NCBI GenBank assembly: GCA_963832245.1
Contig: CAWHTG010000003.1
Coordinates: forward strand, 186,001-250,000
Direction: 5' to 3'
From: JABDBE01 sp963832245
Lineage (GTDB): Bacteria; Acidobacteriota; Terriglobia; Terriglobales; Acidobacteriaceae
DNA: 64,000 bases
Under the pieces are notes generated by a model. The model had not been told where the DNA came from, ran no database searches, and saw only the letters and a list, made by a program, of their open reading frames with translations. This document shows, piece after piece, positions 1 to 6,969 of the stretch. The translations under genes and the position numbers were made by a program. Positions within the stretch are counted from its first letter, which is position 1, and each line of letters opens with the position of its first letter.

Positions 1-135
1 CAGATAGATGTCTTCCAGTTCCTCCAGATGTTGGAGGATGGCTTCGCGGGCGTAGTAAGTTTTGGTGCGGCCCGTGCGCTTGGCGAGCCGGTCGAGGCGT
101 TTTTCGATGGTTGCGGGAAGGCGGATGGCAAGCAT
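1..135 (-). CDS. RHH-type antitoxin, 3' end outside window (partial)
   Basis: The 45 visible residues start MLAIRLPATIEKRLDRLA and continue through GRTKTYYAREAILQHLEELED. This is the ribbon-helix-helix pattern of RelB/CopG-like antitoxins of type II modules: an N-terminal DNA-contacting beta strand, then two helices. Such proteins repress their own promoter and neutralise a RelE/ParE toxin, which would lie beyond the left edge. The ATG is read on the minus strand at 135. A palindrome over a TATAAT-like box lies just upstream. The family call is by motif only, and the partner is not visible. Confidence 0.72.
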   Translation of the reverse strand, partial: MLAIRLPATIEKRLDRLAKRTGRTKTYYAREAILQHLEELEDIYL

Positions 136-149
136 GATTTTTAACCCGT

Positions 150-165
150 GCTATACAATTATAGC
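150..165 (-). promoter_or_regulatory. Palindrome over a -10 box, putative antitoxin operator
   Basis: GCTATA-N4-TATAGC is a perfect 6-bp inverted repeat centred about 22 bp upstream of the antitoxin ATG. On the minus strand it contains TATAAT (158-163). An operator overlapping the -10 is what an autoregulated RHH antitoxin would need. No good -35 is visible. Confidence 0.45.
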
Positions 166-243
166 AGCCTCCGCACCAATTCCAGGGCCCTAAAGCGCAC
201 CCTCTACTGCGCGATGGTACATTTGATGGCAGGTTCTGGCACG

Positions 244-597
244 ATGGAAATCGCGCAACAAGACGTTGCACGCTATCGGGTCGCTTGGAGCGCCTACGTC
301 CGACGCCGAAATCTGCTCGCCCTCGTTTTCCTCGGTTACATTCCTTGGGGCATAGTTATGTTGTTTGCGATGAAGCTGGGTATGCCCCAGAGAGCAGCTT
401 GGATTTTGATACTCGTTTGGTTTGTCATGTTTCCGGTGGCAGCGATCCGTTTCAGTTTCTGGAGTTGCCCAAGATGCCACAAACCTTTTTATTCTAAATG
501 GTGGTACAGCAATCACTTTGCACGGAAGTGTGTTTACTGCGGTCTATCTAGAAAAGAGATAAAGTCAGCCGCTCAAACTGGAATTGAAAGAGCATGA
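244..597 (+). CDS. Small membrane protein with C-terminal zinc-ribbon-like motif
   Basis: Unrecognised protein of 117 residues from the ATG at 244. In-frame ATGs at 148, 214 and 226 are possible, but 148 overlaps the antitoxin operator. Two hydrophobic segments (about residues 23-43 and 52-74) are followed by CPRC and, about 20 residues later, CVYCG, a four-cysteine zinc-ribbon-like arrangement on the presumed cytoplasmic tail. Its TGA overlaps the next gene's ATG (ATGA at 594-597), so it is probably translationally coupled to the enoyl-CoA hydratase. No function can be assigned. Confidence 0.6.
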   Translation: MEIAQQDVARYRVAWSAYVRRRNLLALVFLGYIPWGIVMLFAMKLGMPQRAAWILILVWFVMFPVAAIRFSFWSCPRCHKPFYSKWWYSNHFARKCVYCGLSRKEIKSAAQTGIERA

Positions 598-1376
598 ACT
601 ACGAGAATATTCTTTTCGAGAAAAAAGGCGCCATTGCTTACGTCACCATCAACCGGCCCAAGGTGCTGAACGCGCTCAATATGGCCACCATGGAAGAACT
701 GCGGGCCGGATTTCACGACATCAAGAACGATTCCGTCATCCGCGTGGTTATCGTAACTGGCGCGGGTGACAAGGCGTTTGTTGCCGGAGCCGACATTAGC
801 GAACTGGCCAAGCACAATGCGGTCTCGGCCAAGGAGTATACGCATCGCGGGCAGAATGTTCTCAACTTGATTGAGAACCTGGGCAAGCCGGTGATCGCGT
901 GCATCAACGGATTCGCGCTCGGCGGTGGATGCGAGATCGCGATGGCTTGCACCATGCGGCTGGCCAGCGAAAACGCGAAGCTCGGTCAGCCCGAGGTGAA
1001 GCTGGGAATTATTCCTGGATATGGGGGCACACAGCGTTTGCCCCGGCTGGTCGGCAAAGGCGTCGCCATGCAACTTGTGCTCGCCGGCGAAATGATCAGC
1101 GCGCAGGAGGCGCTTCGCATCGGATTGGTGAATGAAGTCACTACCGCAGCAGAACTCATTCCCCGCGCCGAGGCGATTGCGCAGAAGATCATCGCCAATG
1201 CTCCGCTGGCGGTTCAATACGCCATGGAGGCGATCAACAAGGGAATGGAAATGACGCTGGCGGAAGGATTGTATCTGGAAGCCGTGCTGTTCGGTGTGGC
1301 TTGCGCCTCGGAAGACAAGAAGGAAGGCACGACGGCCTTTCTGGAGAAGCGCGCGGCGCATTTCAAAGGGAAATAG
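594..1376 (+). CDS. Enoyl-CoA hydratase/isomerase (crotonase family)
   Basis: A 260-residue protein with the full crotonase signature. AFVAGADISEL (61-71) and the glycine-rich GFALGGGCEIA (106-116) form the CoA-binding oxyanion hole. The two acid/base glutamates of hydratases are present as Glu114 and Glu134 (GQPEVKLGIIPGYGG). Length matches FadB-N/Crt-type enzymes, which hydrate trans-2-enoyl-CoA to 3-hydroxyacyl-CoA in beta-oxidation or in the reverse, butyrate-type direction. The chain-length preference cannot be read from sequence. The start overlaps the upstream gene by four bases, and a hypothetical gene follows almost without a gap. Confidence 0.93.
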   Translation: MNYENILFEKKGAIAYVTINRPKVLNALNMATMEELRAGFHDIKNDSVIRVVIVTGAGDKAFVAGADISELAKHNAVSAKEYTHRGQNVLNLIENLGKPVIACINGFALGGGCEIAMACTMRLASENAKLGQPEVKLGIIPGYGGTQRLPRLVGKGVAMQLVLAGEMISAQEALRIGLVNEVTTAAELIPRAEAIAQKIIANAPLAVQYAMEAINKGMEMTLAEGLYLEAVLFGVACASEDKKEGTTAFLEKRAAHFKGK

Positions 1377-1385
1377 GTGGTCTCT

Positions 1386-1904
1386 GTGATCAGGATCAAC
1401 GCACGCACTATTTCGATTCTTATTGTCTGTGTCATGCTCCTTGAGCTTACTTTGCGCAATGCTGGCGCAAGCTCCAAGTTGATCGCAACGGTGAATATTG
1501 GCTCTGACAAACAAGTTCATATTGTCAACGACGACGGACGCGAATACATTGTTCCAAAGGTAAAGGACCAGGTCGATTGCACAGCACCTAAGATTGCAGA
1601 AGATAAGCGTACAGCGGGGTGGCTGATCGACTCGGATAACTGTTGCACCTCTTATCCCATTCCGTTAATGCTCGTGATTTATCGAAATGGAAAGATCATT
1701 CAGCGCTTTGAGCCGGGGCAGTCAATCTGGGATTGGCAGTTCGTCAAAGGTGGAAGCCAGATCGCGTTCTGGATCGGACCCACGCATGGAGCTTCCACAC
1801 CTCACTTCGAATTGCACAATGTTCGGGGCGGACAATTAATCGCCGAGTGGGATGGGCACGTCAGCGAAGCGCATCCCGAGTGGGTTTCCGGACTGAAGGA
1901 ATAG
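1386..1904 (+). CDS. Hypothetical secreted protein
   Basis: Unrecognised. I prefer the GTG at 1386 because AGGTGG (1375-1380) sits five bases upstream; the GTG at 1377 would have no ribosome-binding site. A hydrophobic N-terminal stretch after RINART (about residues 8-22) looks like a signal peptide or anchor. The rest is beta-rich (TVNIGSDKQVHIVNDDGRE and WQFVKGGSQIAFWIGP), loosely resembling one or two blades of a TolB/WD40-type propeller. It follows the enoyl-CoA hydratase directly and shares its frame with the upstream extension of ribH. Confidence 0.6.
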   Translation: MIRINARTISILIVCVMLLELTLRNAGASSKLIATVNIGSDKQVHIVNDDGREYIVPKVKDQVDCTAPKIAEDKRTAGWLIDSDNCCTSYPIPLMLVIYRNGKIIQRFEPGQSIWDWQFVKGGSQIAFWIGPTHGASTPHFELHNVRGGQLIAEWDGHVSEAHPEWVSGLKE

Positions 1905-2018
1905 GTCGAAGCGTTTCACCCCAGGGAGCAGAAAGATACGAAAAAAGTAACCGAAGAGAAAATTCGGCGGAAAACGCGCGCTGGAAACCTGAATGCTTCC
2001 GGACTTCATTTCGGAATC

Positions 2019-2543
2019 GTGGTATCGCGCTTCAATGAATTCATTACCGACCGGCTGCTGCGGAGCGCCTATGACGGACTTCTGCGTTCGGGGGCCAAGG
2101 AGGACGACATCGAAATCGTCCGTGTTCCGGGCGCATTCGAAATTCCGTCCGCTGCTCGCACGCTCGCCCAAACCAAGAAATACGATGCCATCATTTGCCT
2201 GGGTTGTCTGCTGCGCGGCGATACGGCGCACTACGATGTCATCGTGAATGAAGTCACGCGCGGCATCGGGCAATCCGCGCAGGAGACCGGGGTGCCCCAC
2301 GCTTTCGGTGTGCTTACCTGCGAAACACTGGAACAGGCCATCGATCGAGCCGGCCTGAAGATGGGCAACAAGGGCCTCGAAGCAGCGCTGGCGGCGGTGG
2401 AGATGGCGAATCTTACGAAGGCGGTCGTTGGTCGTTCGCCGTTGGTCGGTGGCGCAAGAAAAGCTGTCGGCTCTCAGCTGTCAGCTCTCAGCAAGAAGCG
2501 AAAATCCAAACCGCTTGCTCGTTCTAACAAACGCAATCGCTGA
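2019..2543 (+). CDS. ribH: 6,7-dimethyl-8-ribityllumazine synthase with repeat-derived tail
   Basis: Lumazine synthase condenses 5-amino-6-ribitylamino-uracil with dihydroxybutanone phosphate in riboflavin synthesis. Core motifs are clear: SRFNEFIT, VRVPGAFEIP, CLGCLLRGDTAHYDVI (catalytic His) and NKGLEAALAAVEMANL. GTG at 2019 is the first conventional start, but family-like sequence continues upstream in frame (residues NLNASGLHFGIV from 1986) with no ATG, GTG or TTG back to the stop at 1902-1904; CTG 1989 or ATT 1962 would have to be used. The normal C-terminus is followed by about 40 extra residues encoded by intergenic-type repeats (2421-2492). Followed by nusB, the common ribH-nusB pairing. 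Confidence 0.9.
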   Translation: MVSRFNEFITDRLLRSAYDGLLRSGAKEDDIEIVRVPGAFEIPSAARTLAQTKKYDAIICLGCLLRGDTAHYDVIVNEVTRGIGQSAQETGVPHAFGVLTCETLEQAIDRAGLKMGNKGLEAALAAVEMANLTKAVVGRSPLVGGARKAVGSQLSALSKKRKSKPLARSNKRNR

Positions 2544-2598
2544 TACCGCTTCTAATCTCCTGTAAACTGAAAACTGACAGCTGATGGCTGATAGCTTT
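2463..2598. repeat. Repeat family B (AGCTGAgAGCTGAcAGC) flanking the ribH stop
   Basis: TCAGCTGTCAG (2474-2484, inside ribH) and CTGACAGCTGA (2574-2584) are 11-bp inverted partners that can pair around the ribH stop codon. The right arm ends just before the nusB ATG. Confidence 0.7.
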
Positions 2599-2600
2599 TT

Positions 2601-3020
2601 ATGGGCACCCGTCGAAAATCTCGCGAAATGGTTCTGCAGATGTTGTTTCAAGCGGACATGGGGCGGCAGACGCCGGAGGAAGTCCGGCGCACTTTCTGGA
2701 GCGAGCATGGTTCTACCCAGGAAGATGTGCGCGGTTTTGCCGAAGACCTTTTCCGGACCGCCATGGATCGCACCGCTGAGATCGACAGCCTGATCGAGCG
2801 TCACGCTGAGCATTGGCGCATGGACCGGATGGCTACCGTCGATCGCAACGTACTGCGCTCCGCCGTGGCAGAATTTATTGGCTTTCCATCTACCCCTCAT
2901 GCCGTGGTGATCAACGAAGCACTGGAGGTCGCACGCAAGTTTTCCAGTCCCGAGTCCGTACAATTCATCAACGGCGTGCTGGATAGCGTTGGCCGAGAGC
3001 TGGAAAAGGCGAAGGCGTAG
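2601..3020 (+). CDS. nusB: Transcription antitermination factor NusB
   Basis: A 139-residue all-helical NusB starting MGTRRKSREMVLQMLFQAD, with the family's C-terminal block ATVDRNVLRSAVAEF (about 78-92), PHAVVINEALEVARKFSS and FINGVLDSVGRE. NusB forms a heterodimer with NusE (S10; rpsJ is in this window) on boxA RNA and promotes processive rRNA transcription. The ATG at 2601 lies directly after the family-B repeat. A long imperfect hairpin of family A follows the stop. Confidence 0.95.
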   Translation: MGTRRKSREMVLQMLFQADMGRQTPEEVRRTFWSEHGSTQEDVRGFAEDLFRTAMDRTAEIDSLIERHAEHWRMDRMATVDRNVLRSAVAEFIGFPSTPHAVVINEALEVARKFSSPESVQFINGVLDSVGRELEKAKA

Positions 3021-3028
3021 GAAGGCAG

Positions 3029-3112
3029 CCGTTGGTCGTTCGCCGTTGGCCGTTCGCCAAGAATCGTCCCTGGGGTGCTTTGACCAACGGCGAATGACCA
3101 ATGGCCAACGAC
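3029..3112. repeat. Repeat family A inverted pair after nusB
   Basis: The left arm GTTGGTCGTTCGCCGTTGG is repeated in inverted form near 3081-3107 with two mismatches. The element lies between the convergent nusB and the lipoprotein gene and could act as a bidirectional terminator, though there is no U tract. Confidence 0.7.
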
Positions 3113-3119
3113 AGTTTTC

Positions 3120-5294
3120 TTACGGCTTGACCGCAACCAGATCTGGATTACAGGTAATGCCAAATGGCTGCCCCACCGAATTCTGACACAGGCCTTGGGG
3201 GAAGGTGATCTGCTGAGTATCGCCGCCCGCTACCGTACTCACAACGTGAACCGCGCCGTCGCTGGCGCCGACGTAGAGCAGAGTGCCGTCCGGCGTGAGC
3301 GTGGCGCTGAGGGGTATGGGATTTCCGGTGAGAGAAATCGCCGACGTTGTCTGACTGGGAATATTGAACACCATGATGCTGCTTAGATTAGAAGCGATCA
3401 CATAAGCGGTCGTGCCATCTTGCGAGATAATCAACTGCTTGGGAACAAAATTGCCATGAGCGAGATTGAAGGAGGCGACCGGACCGTCGGTCACAGCCGG
3501 CGTACAGCCGGATGGTGTTGTATTCACGCTGATGATGTCGACGGAAGGCGGTGTGAGCGCTAGGAGATGGAACGTAGCTGGAGAGTCAGAGGGCAACAAC
3601 TGGGCCGCACCCGGAAGAGTCTTTATGATACTCGGGGTCGCTGGCAAGCCCTTGGTGTTGTCGATAGTGTCGGCGCTCCCGTTGTCGCAGGTTCTCCAAA
3701 CGGTTACCGACGAAGGCGCGCCCCCAGCGACATAAGCAAAAGCGCCCTCTGAAAGAAAAGACACGTCGTTGGCGGGAGCGGCCAGAACAATGGTTTTTAA
3801 CCCGTCGAGCTTCGAATAGACAAACAAGGTGCTTCCCGCCAGAATGTAAGCCGTCAGGCTGTCCGGTGAAAAGTCGGCCGCGGTTGCTCCTGTGATTTGA
3901 AATGTGGGACTCGTATTCGTGGCGGTGTCGAAGACAAACACTTCGTTCGGCGAGTCCGCAGTATCGGAAATGATCACTTTACTTCCATCCGGAGAAACAG
4001 CCAGCACTTTGCCCGGCACCAACACCGACTGGGTCAAGGCATTCGAGCCGGTATTAAGCATCGCCAGACCCACAGTGCCGAGCCGCCCGGAATTCGTTCC
4101 CAGGTAACCCGTGCTCCCCTGCCCATTAAAAACCAATGAGTTTGGCGTTGCCGGCAAGGTAATGGAGTTTCCCACGGTATTTGTAGGAGCGACGATGGGA
4201 ACCACCGTGCTGAAACAGCCATCGGTCGTCCCACAGCTCGTGCTGCTCACATAGACCGTGGCACTTTCGCTGCTCCCCGACTGAGGCACGAACAAGTTCA
4301 CGACATTTTCCGGATAGATCGGCAGGGAGTGGGACGAGCCGGTATTGAATCCCGTATTGCAGGTGGGGGGCGTGCAGGAGGCGATGATCGTGGCGCCGCC
4401 TCCGCTCGTGGATCCGGTTGCGACTCCGCTGGTGCTCACGCTTACTGAGCCGGACTCAGAAGAACTCCAGGTTAATGGAACTCCGGTGATCTGCGTACCC
4501 AGAATATCGACGACCGTGGGCGTAATAGTTCTTGAAGTGCTCGTGGACGAGGTGACGGCGAGAGCGATCGATTGCACCGGGCAAGTAGTGAAATAAATTG
4601 GCAGACTATTGACGCTGCCGATGGAGGCGAATAGCGAAGTGAGTCCCGGGACCTTAGCGGTGACTTCGACTTGCCCCGGGAGCAGACTGGTGGCGGTAGA
4701 GTTCAGTGTGGCCACATTGGTATTCAAAGTTTGCCAGGTGAAAACGCCGACCGTGGAAGTAATGTCCAATCCATTGCTGGAGGCGGTGGCTTGGTAGTCG
4801 GCGGTTTGATTCACCGAAAAACAAGGATTCGGAGTCGGCGGTTGATTCGGGTTTGGGAGAAGCTTCACTGTGATGTTGTCGATGTGCTGATGAACGTAAA
4901 CGGTTGTCGGCGCGCTGCTGACTCCTTGCGCGGTCGCCGTAACCATAGCCACACCCACAGGGCCGGGTGTGCAGATGGTTGGGTTGCTCAACGAATCCCA
5001 ACTGCCGGCACAGGCCAGACCGTTCCCGGCCACCGTGACCACAGCAGTATTACTGGACTGAAAGGAGACTGGCTCAGTGATCGTGGTCTTGGTAGAGCTG
5101 AAAACACTAGGGGAAAATGCCTGATTGGTGCCGATCTCCATCGACAAGTATGGCGAGGGCGTGATGGTGATGCTGGCAGGAACGGGAAAGGTTACGGTGT
5201 GGATGGGACTGCTGCTGCTGCATCCGGTGAGCCCGGCCAGCAGAAAAAGAATGAGTAGAGCAACCGCGAACGCCAGAAAAACCGACCTGCCCAT
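3120..5294 (-). CDS. Large lipoprotein with Ig-like repeats and a beta-propeller
   Basis: A 724-residue exported lipoprotein. The signal peptide MGRSVFLAFAVALLILFLLA ends in the lipobox LTGC (Cys25). Residues of about 35-320 contain three Ser/Thr-rich bacterial Ig-like (Big_2-type) units, recognisable by motifs such as TSTVGVFTWQTLNTNVATL and WSSSESGSVSVSTSGVATG. The C-terminal half has YVTN-like propeller repeats (VLAVSPDGSKVIISDT, LIISQDGTTAYVIASN, ATLTPDGTLLYVGASDGAV). The start is supported by GGGGAGGG upstream on the minus strand. It is likely a surface or periplasmic adhesion/scaffold protein; substrate unknown. Confidence 0.85.
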   Translation of the reverse strand: MGRSVFLAFAVALLILFLLAGLTGCSSSSPIHTVTFPVPASITITPSPYLSMEIGTNQAFSPSVFSSTKTTITEPVSFQSSNTAVVTVAGNGLACAGSWDSLSNPTICTPGPVGVAMVTATAQGVSSAPTTVYVHQHIDNITVKLLPNPNQPPTPNPCFSVNQTADYQATASSNGLDITSTVGVFTWQTLNTNVATLNSTATSLLPGQVEVTAKVPGLTSLFASIGSVNSLPIYFTTCPVQSIALAVTSSTSTSRTITPTVVDILGTQITGVPLTWSSSESGSVSVSTSGVATGSTSGGGATIIASCTPPTCNTGFNTGSSHSLPIYPENVVNLFVPQSGSSESATVYVSSTSCGTTDGCFSTVVPIVAPTNTVGNSITLPATPNSLVFNGQGSTGYLGTNSGRLGTVGLAMLNTGSNALTQSVLVPGKVLAVSPDGSKVIISDTADSPNEVFVFDTATNTSPTFQITGATAADFSPDSLTAYILAGSTLFVYSKLDGLKTIVLAAPANDVSFLSEGAFAYVAGGAPSSVTVWRTCDNGSADTIDNTKGLPATPSIIKTLPGAAQLLPSDSPATFHLLALTPPSVDIISVNTTPSGCTPAVTDGPVASFNLAHGNFVPKQLIISQDGTTAYVIASNLSSIMVFNIPSQTTSAISLTGNPIPLSATLTPDGTLLYVGASDGAVHVVSTVAGGDTQQITFPQGLCQNSVGQPFGITCNPDLVAVKP

Positions 5295-5434
5295 GCACCC
5301 TCCCCGCCCTCATGGTCGCCCATGCGGCGAGTACATTTCTCAAGTAGTATTCGCTCTGGAAGTTTCCCAGTGTAGAGGTTGCGAATTGTTTCGGCAAGTT
5401 GAGCCGCTTTGCGGGCGTCCGAGCCCGCAGGCGA

Positions 5435-5460
5435 AATCCCGAACGAAGTGAGGGATCTCC
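5435..5460. repeat. Interspersed repeat family I (degenerate copy)
   Basis: AATCCCGAACGAAGTGAGGG resembles the copies at 27618-27645 and 40591-40626 (GGGAT/GGAAT flanking CGAAG-like cores). Confidence 0.4.
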
Positions 5461-5487
5461 TGCCAAGTGGGATGCAGCAAACGATGG

Positions 5488-5517
5488 TTGACGATGTGCG
5501 ATCGGTGTTGCTATATT
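5488..5517 (+). promoter_or_regulatory. Putative sigma70 promoter of the str-S10-spc-alpha operon
   Basis: TTGACG (5488-5493), an 18-bp spacer and TATATT (5512-5517). It is the best -35/-10 pair seen in the region upstream of rpsL and predicts transcription start near 5524. Confidence 0.5.
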
Positions 5518-5937
5518 TAAAAGGTTCCGCGAGTTCAATCTGGCTTGCCTGTAGCTGTGGATTCGTTCGCTACGCGTTTTCCGTGCGCGAAAGTTCCCAA
5601 AAGAGTGGCTAAGCCCTGAAGATACACGTCTTCGAAAACAGTTTCGGAGATGCCCTCGCTGAAATGTCCTGCGCGCACCTTCCGCCTGTTGGAAGGCTAT
5701 GTGGGACAAAGCTGACGAAACGGAGCACCTCCCGAGTTGTGGATTCGGGCTTGAGGCCACCGTCGTCGCTGTTCAGTCTGAACGGGAAACCGAAAATCTC
5801 TCACCGGATTTAGTGCGCGGTGAGAAGCATGGTTGGCAGACCGCCAGCCAGACCCTGAACAAGGGAAGTCAACGGCGTCTACGCGTCGCTCGCCTCTCGT
5901 GGGCGTGCGATCAGCGCGGGCGAAGGAGCAACACAGA

Positions 5938-6312
5938 GTGCCTACCTTCAATCAATTGGTGCGAGATGGCCGCAAGCGGCCGCGATACAAGACAGCGAGT
6001 CCGGCGTTGCAGGGATGTCCGCAAAAGCGGGGGGTGTGCACCCGCGTTTATACGCAGACGCCAAAGAAGCCGAACTCCGCGCTGCGCAAGGTTGCCCGCG
6101 TGCGTTTGACCAACGGGATCGAGGTCACAACTTATATCCCCGGTGTCGGCCATAACCTGCAAGAGCACTCAATCGTCCTGATTCGCGGCGGCCGCGTGAA
6201 GGATCTGCCGGGTGTACGTTACCACGTGGTTCGCGGAACCCTGGATGCAGTAGGAGTAGCAGGCCGAAAGCAGAGTCGGTCGAAGTATGGCGCAAAGCGC
6301 CCGAAAGCATAA
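5938..6312 (+). CDS. rpsL: 30S ribosomal protein S12
   Basis: 124 residues, the standard S12 length, from the GTG at 5938 with AAGGAG (5923-5928) nine bases upstream; an in-frame ATG at 5833 would add 35 atypical residues. S12 lines the decoding centre. The loop TPKKPNSALRKVARVRL carries the lysine whose change gives streptomycin resistance (wild type here), and HNLQEHSIVLIRGGRVKDLP is the second conserved loop. First gene of the superoperon; the usual rpoBC is not upstream. Confidence 0.97.
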   Translation: MPTFNQLVRDGRKRPRYKTASPALQGCPQKRGVCTRVYTQTPKKPNSALRKVARVRLTNGIEVTTYIPGVGHNLQEHSIVLIRGGRVKDLPGVRYHVVRGTLDAVGVAGRKQSRSKYGAKRPKA

Positions 6313-6315
6313 GAT

Positions 6316-6356
6316 GTCGTTGGTCGTTCGTCGTTGGCCGTTGACAAAACGACAAG
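6316..6356. repeat. Repeat family A in rpsL-rpsG spacer
   Basis: GTCGTTGGTCGTTCGTCGTT followed by GGCCGTTGAC; a single-arm copy of the family also seen after nusB, rplC, rplW, rplF, rpsM, rpsK and rpsD. Confidence 0.7.
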
Positions 6357-6388
6357 ATTTTCCCGACAACAGTAGGAGTAAAAGCTGA

Positions 6389-6859
6389 ATGCCAAGAAAA
6401 GGACATACACCCAAGCGGACCGTGGAAGCCGATCCGGTTTACGGTTCGGATCTGGTGACGAAGTTCGTGAACTCGATGATGTGGCAGGGTAAGAAGAGTA
6501 CGGCCGAAGGCATCTTTTATGAAGCTTTGACCCGCTTGCAGGATAAAGGCGGCGACGAAGCTCTGAAGCTGTTCAAGAAAGCCGTCGAAAATGCCAAGCC
6601 GTTGCTCGAGGTTAAGACCCGCCGCGTGGGTGGCGCGAACTATCAGGTGCCGGTGGAAGTCAACGCGGACCGGCGCACGTCGCTGGCGATCCGCTGGCTG
6701 ATCACCTACTCCCGCGGACGCGGTGAGAAAGGCATGATCGACAAGCTAAGCAACGAGTTGCTGGACGCCGCGAACGGCAAAGGCGCAGCCATCAAGAAGA
6801 AAGAAGACGTTCACCGTATGGCCGAGGCCAATAAGGCCTTCGCGCATTACCGGTGGTGA
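6389..6859 (+). CDS. rpsG: 30S ribosomal protein S7
   Basis: 156 residues, usual length. It starts MPRKGHTPKRTVEADPVYGS and contains KFVNSMMWQGKKSTAE, VENAKPLLEVKTRRVGG and RWLITYSRGRGEKGM. S7 nucleates assembly of the 30S head and contacts the E-site tRNA. It sits between rpsL and fusA as in classical str operons, with repeat elements on both sides. In other bacteria S7 is the operon's translational repressor; no such site was identified here. Confidence 0.97.
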   Translation: MPRKGHTPKRTVEADPVYGSDLVTKFVNSMMWQGKKSTAEGIFYEALTRLQDKGGDEALKLFKKAVENAKPLLEVKTRRVGGANYQVPVEVNADRRTSLAIRWLITYSRGRGEKGMIDKLSNELLDAANGKGAAIKKKEDVHRMAEANKAFAHYRW

Positions 6860-6861
6860 TT

Positions 6862-6935
6862 CAGCTTTTGGCCATTAGCTCTTAGCTCGGTTGAGCGAGG
6901 TTTTGCTAAAGGCTAAAAGCCAAGAGCTAAAAGCT
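6862..6935. repeat. Repeat family B inverted pair in rpsG-fusA spacer
   Basis: AGCTTTTGGCCATTAGCTC is followed after a short loop by its approximate inverse, GGCTAAAAGCCAAGAGCTAA, making a long imperfect stem. Confidence 0.7.
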
Positions 6936-6969
6936 GGTTTTCAGAGCCCCAGAAAGAAGAAATAAAGTC

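Larger units (their letters stand above)
5295..5937. other. Intergenic region between lipoprotein and rpsL: promoter and long leader
   Basis: No credible gene. It holds a GCGGGC-N6-GCCCGC hairpin (5412-5429), a degenerate interspersed repeat (5435-5460), a sigma70-like promoter (5488-5517) and about 410 nt of presumed untranslated leader before rpsL. Open frames here lack family features or ribosome-binding sites. Confidence 0.55.

Noticed and set aside
573..1520. 315-residue minus-strand frame opposite the enoyl-CoA hydratase
   Set aside because: It is the antisense shadow of a well-supported crotonase gene. The residues are His/Arg/Gln-rich with no known motif.
5107..5760. 217-residue open frame on the minus strand across the lipoprotein start and the rpsL leader
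   Set aside because: It runs through the putative rpsL promoter and the other frame of the lipoprotein N-terminus, has no ribosome-binding site, no domain pattern and low-complexity Arg/Ser composition typical of shadow frames in GC-rich DNA.
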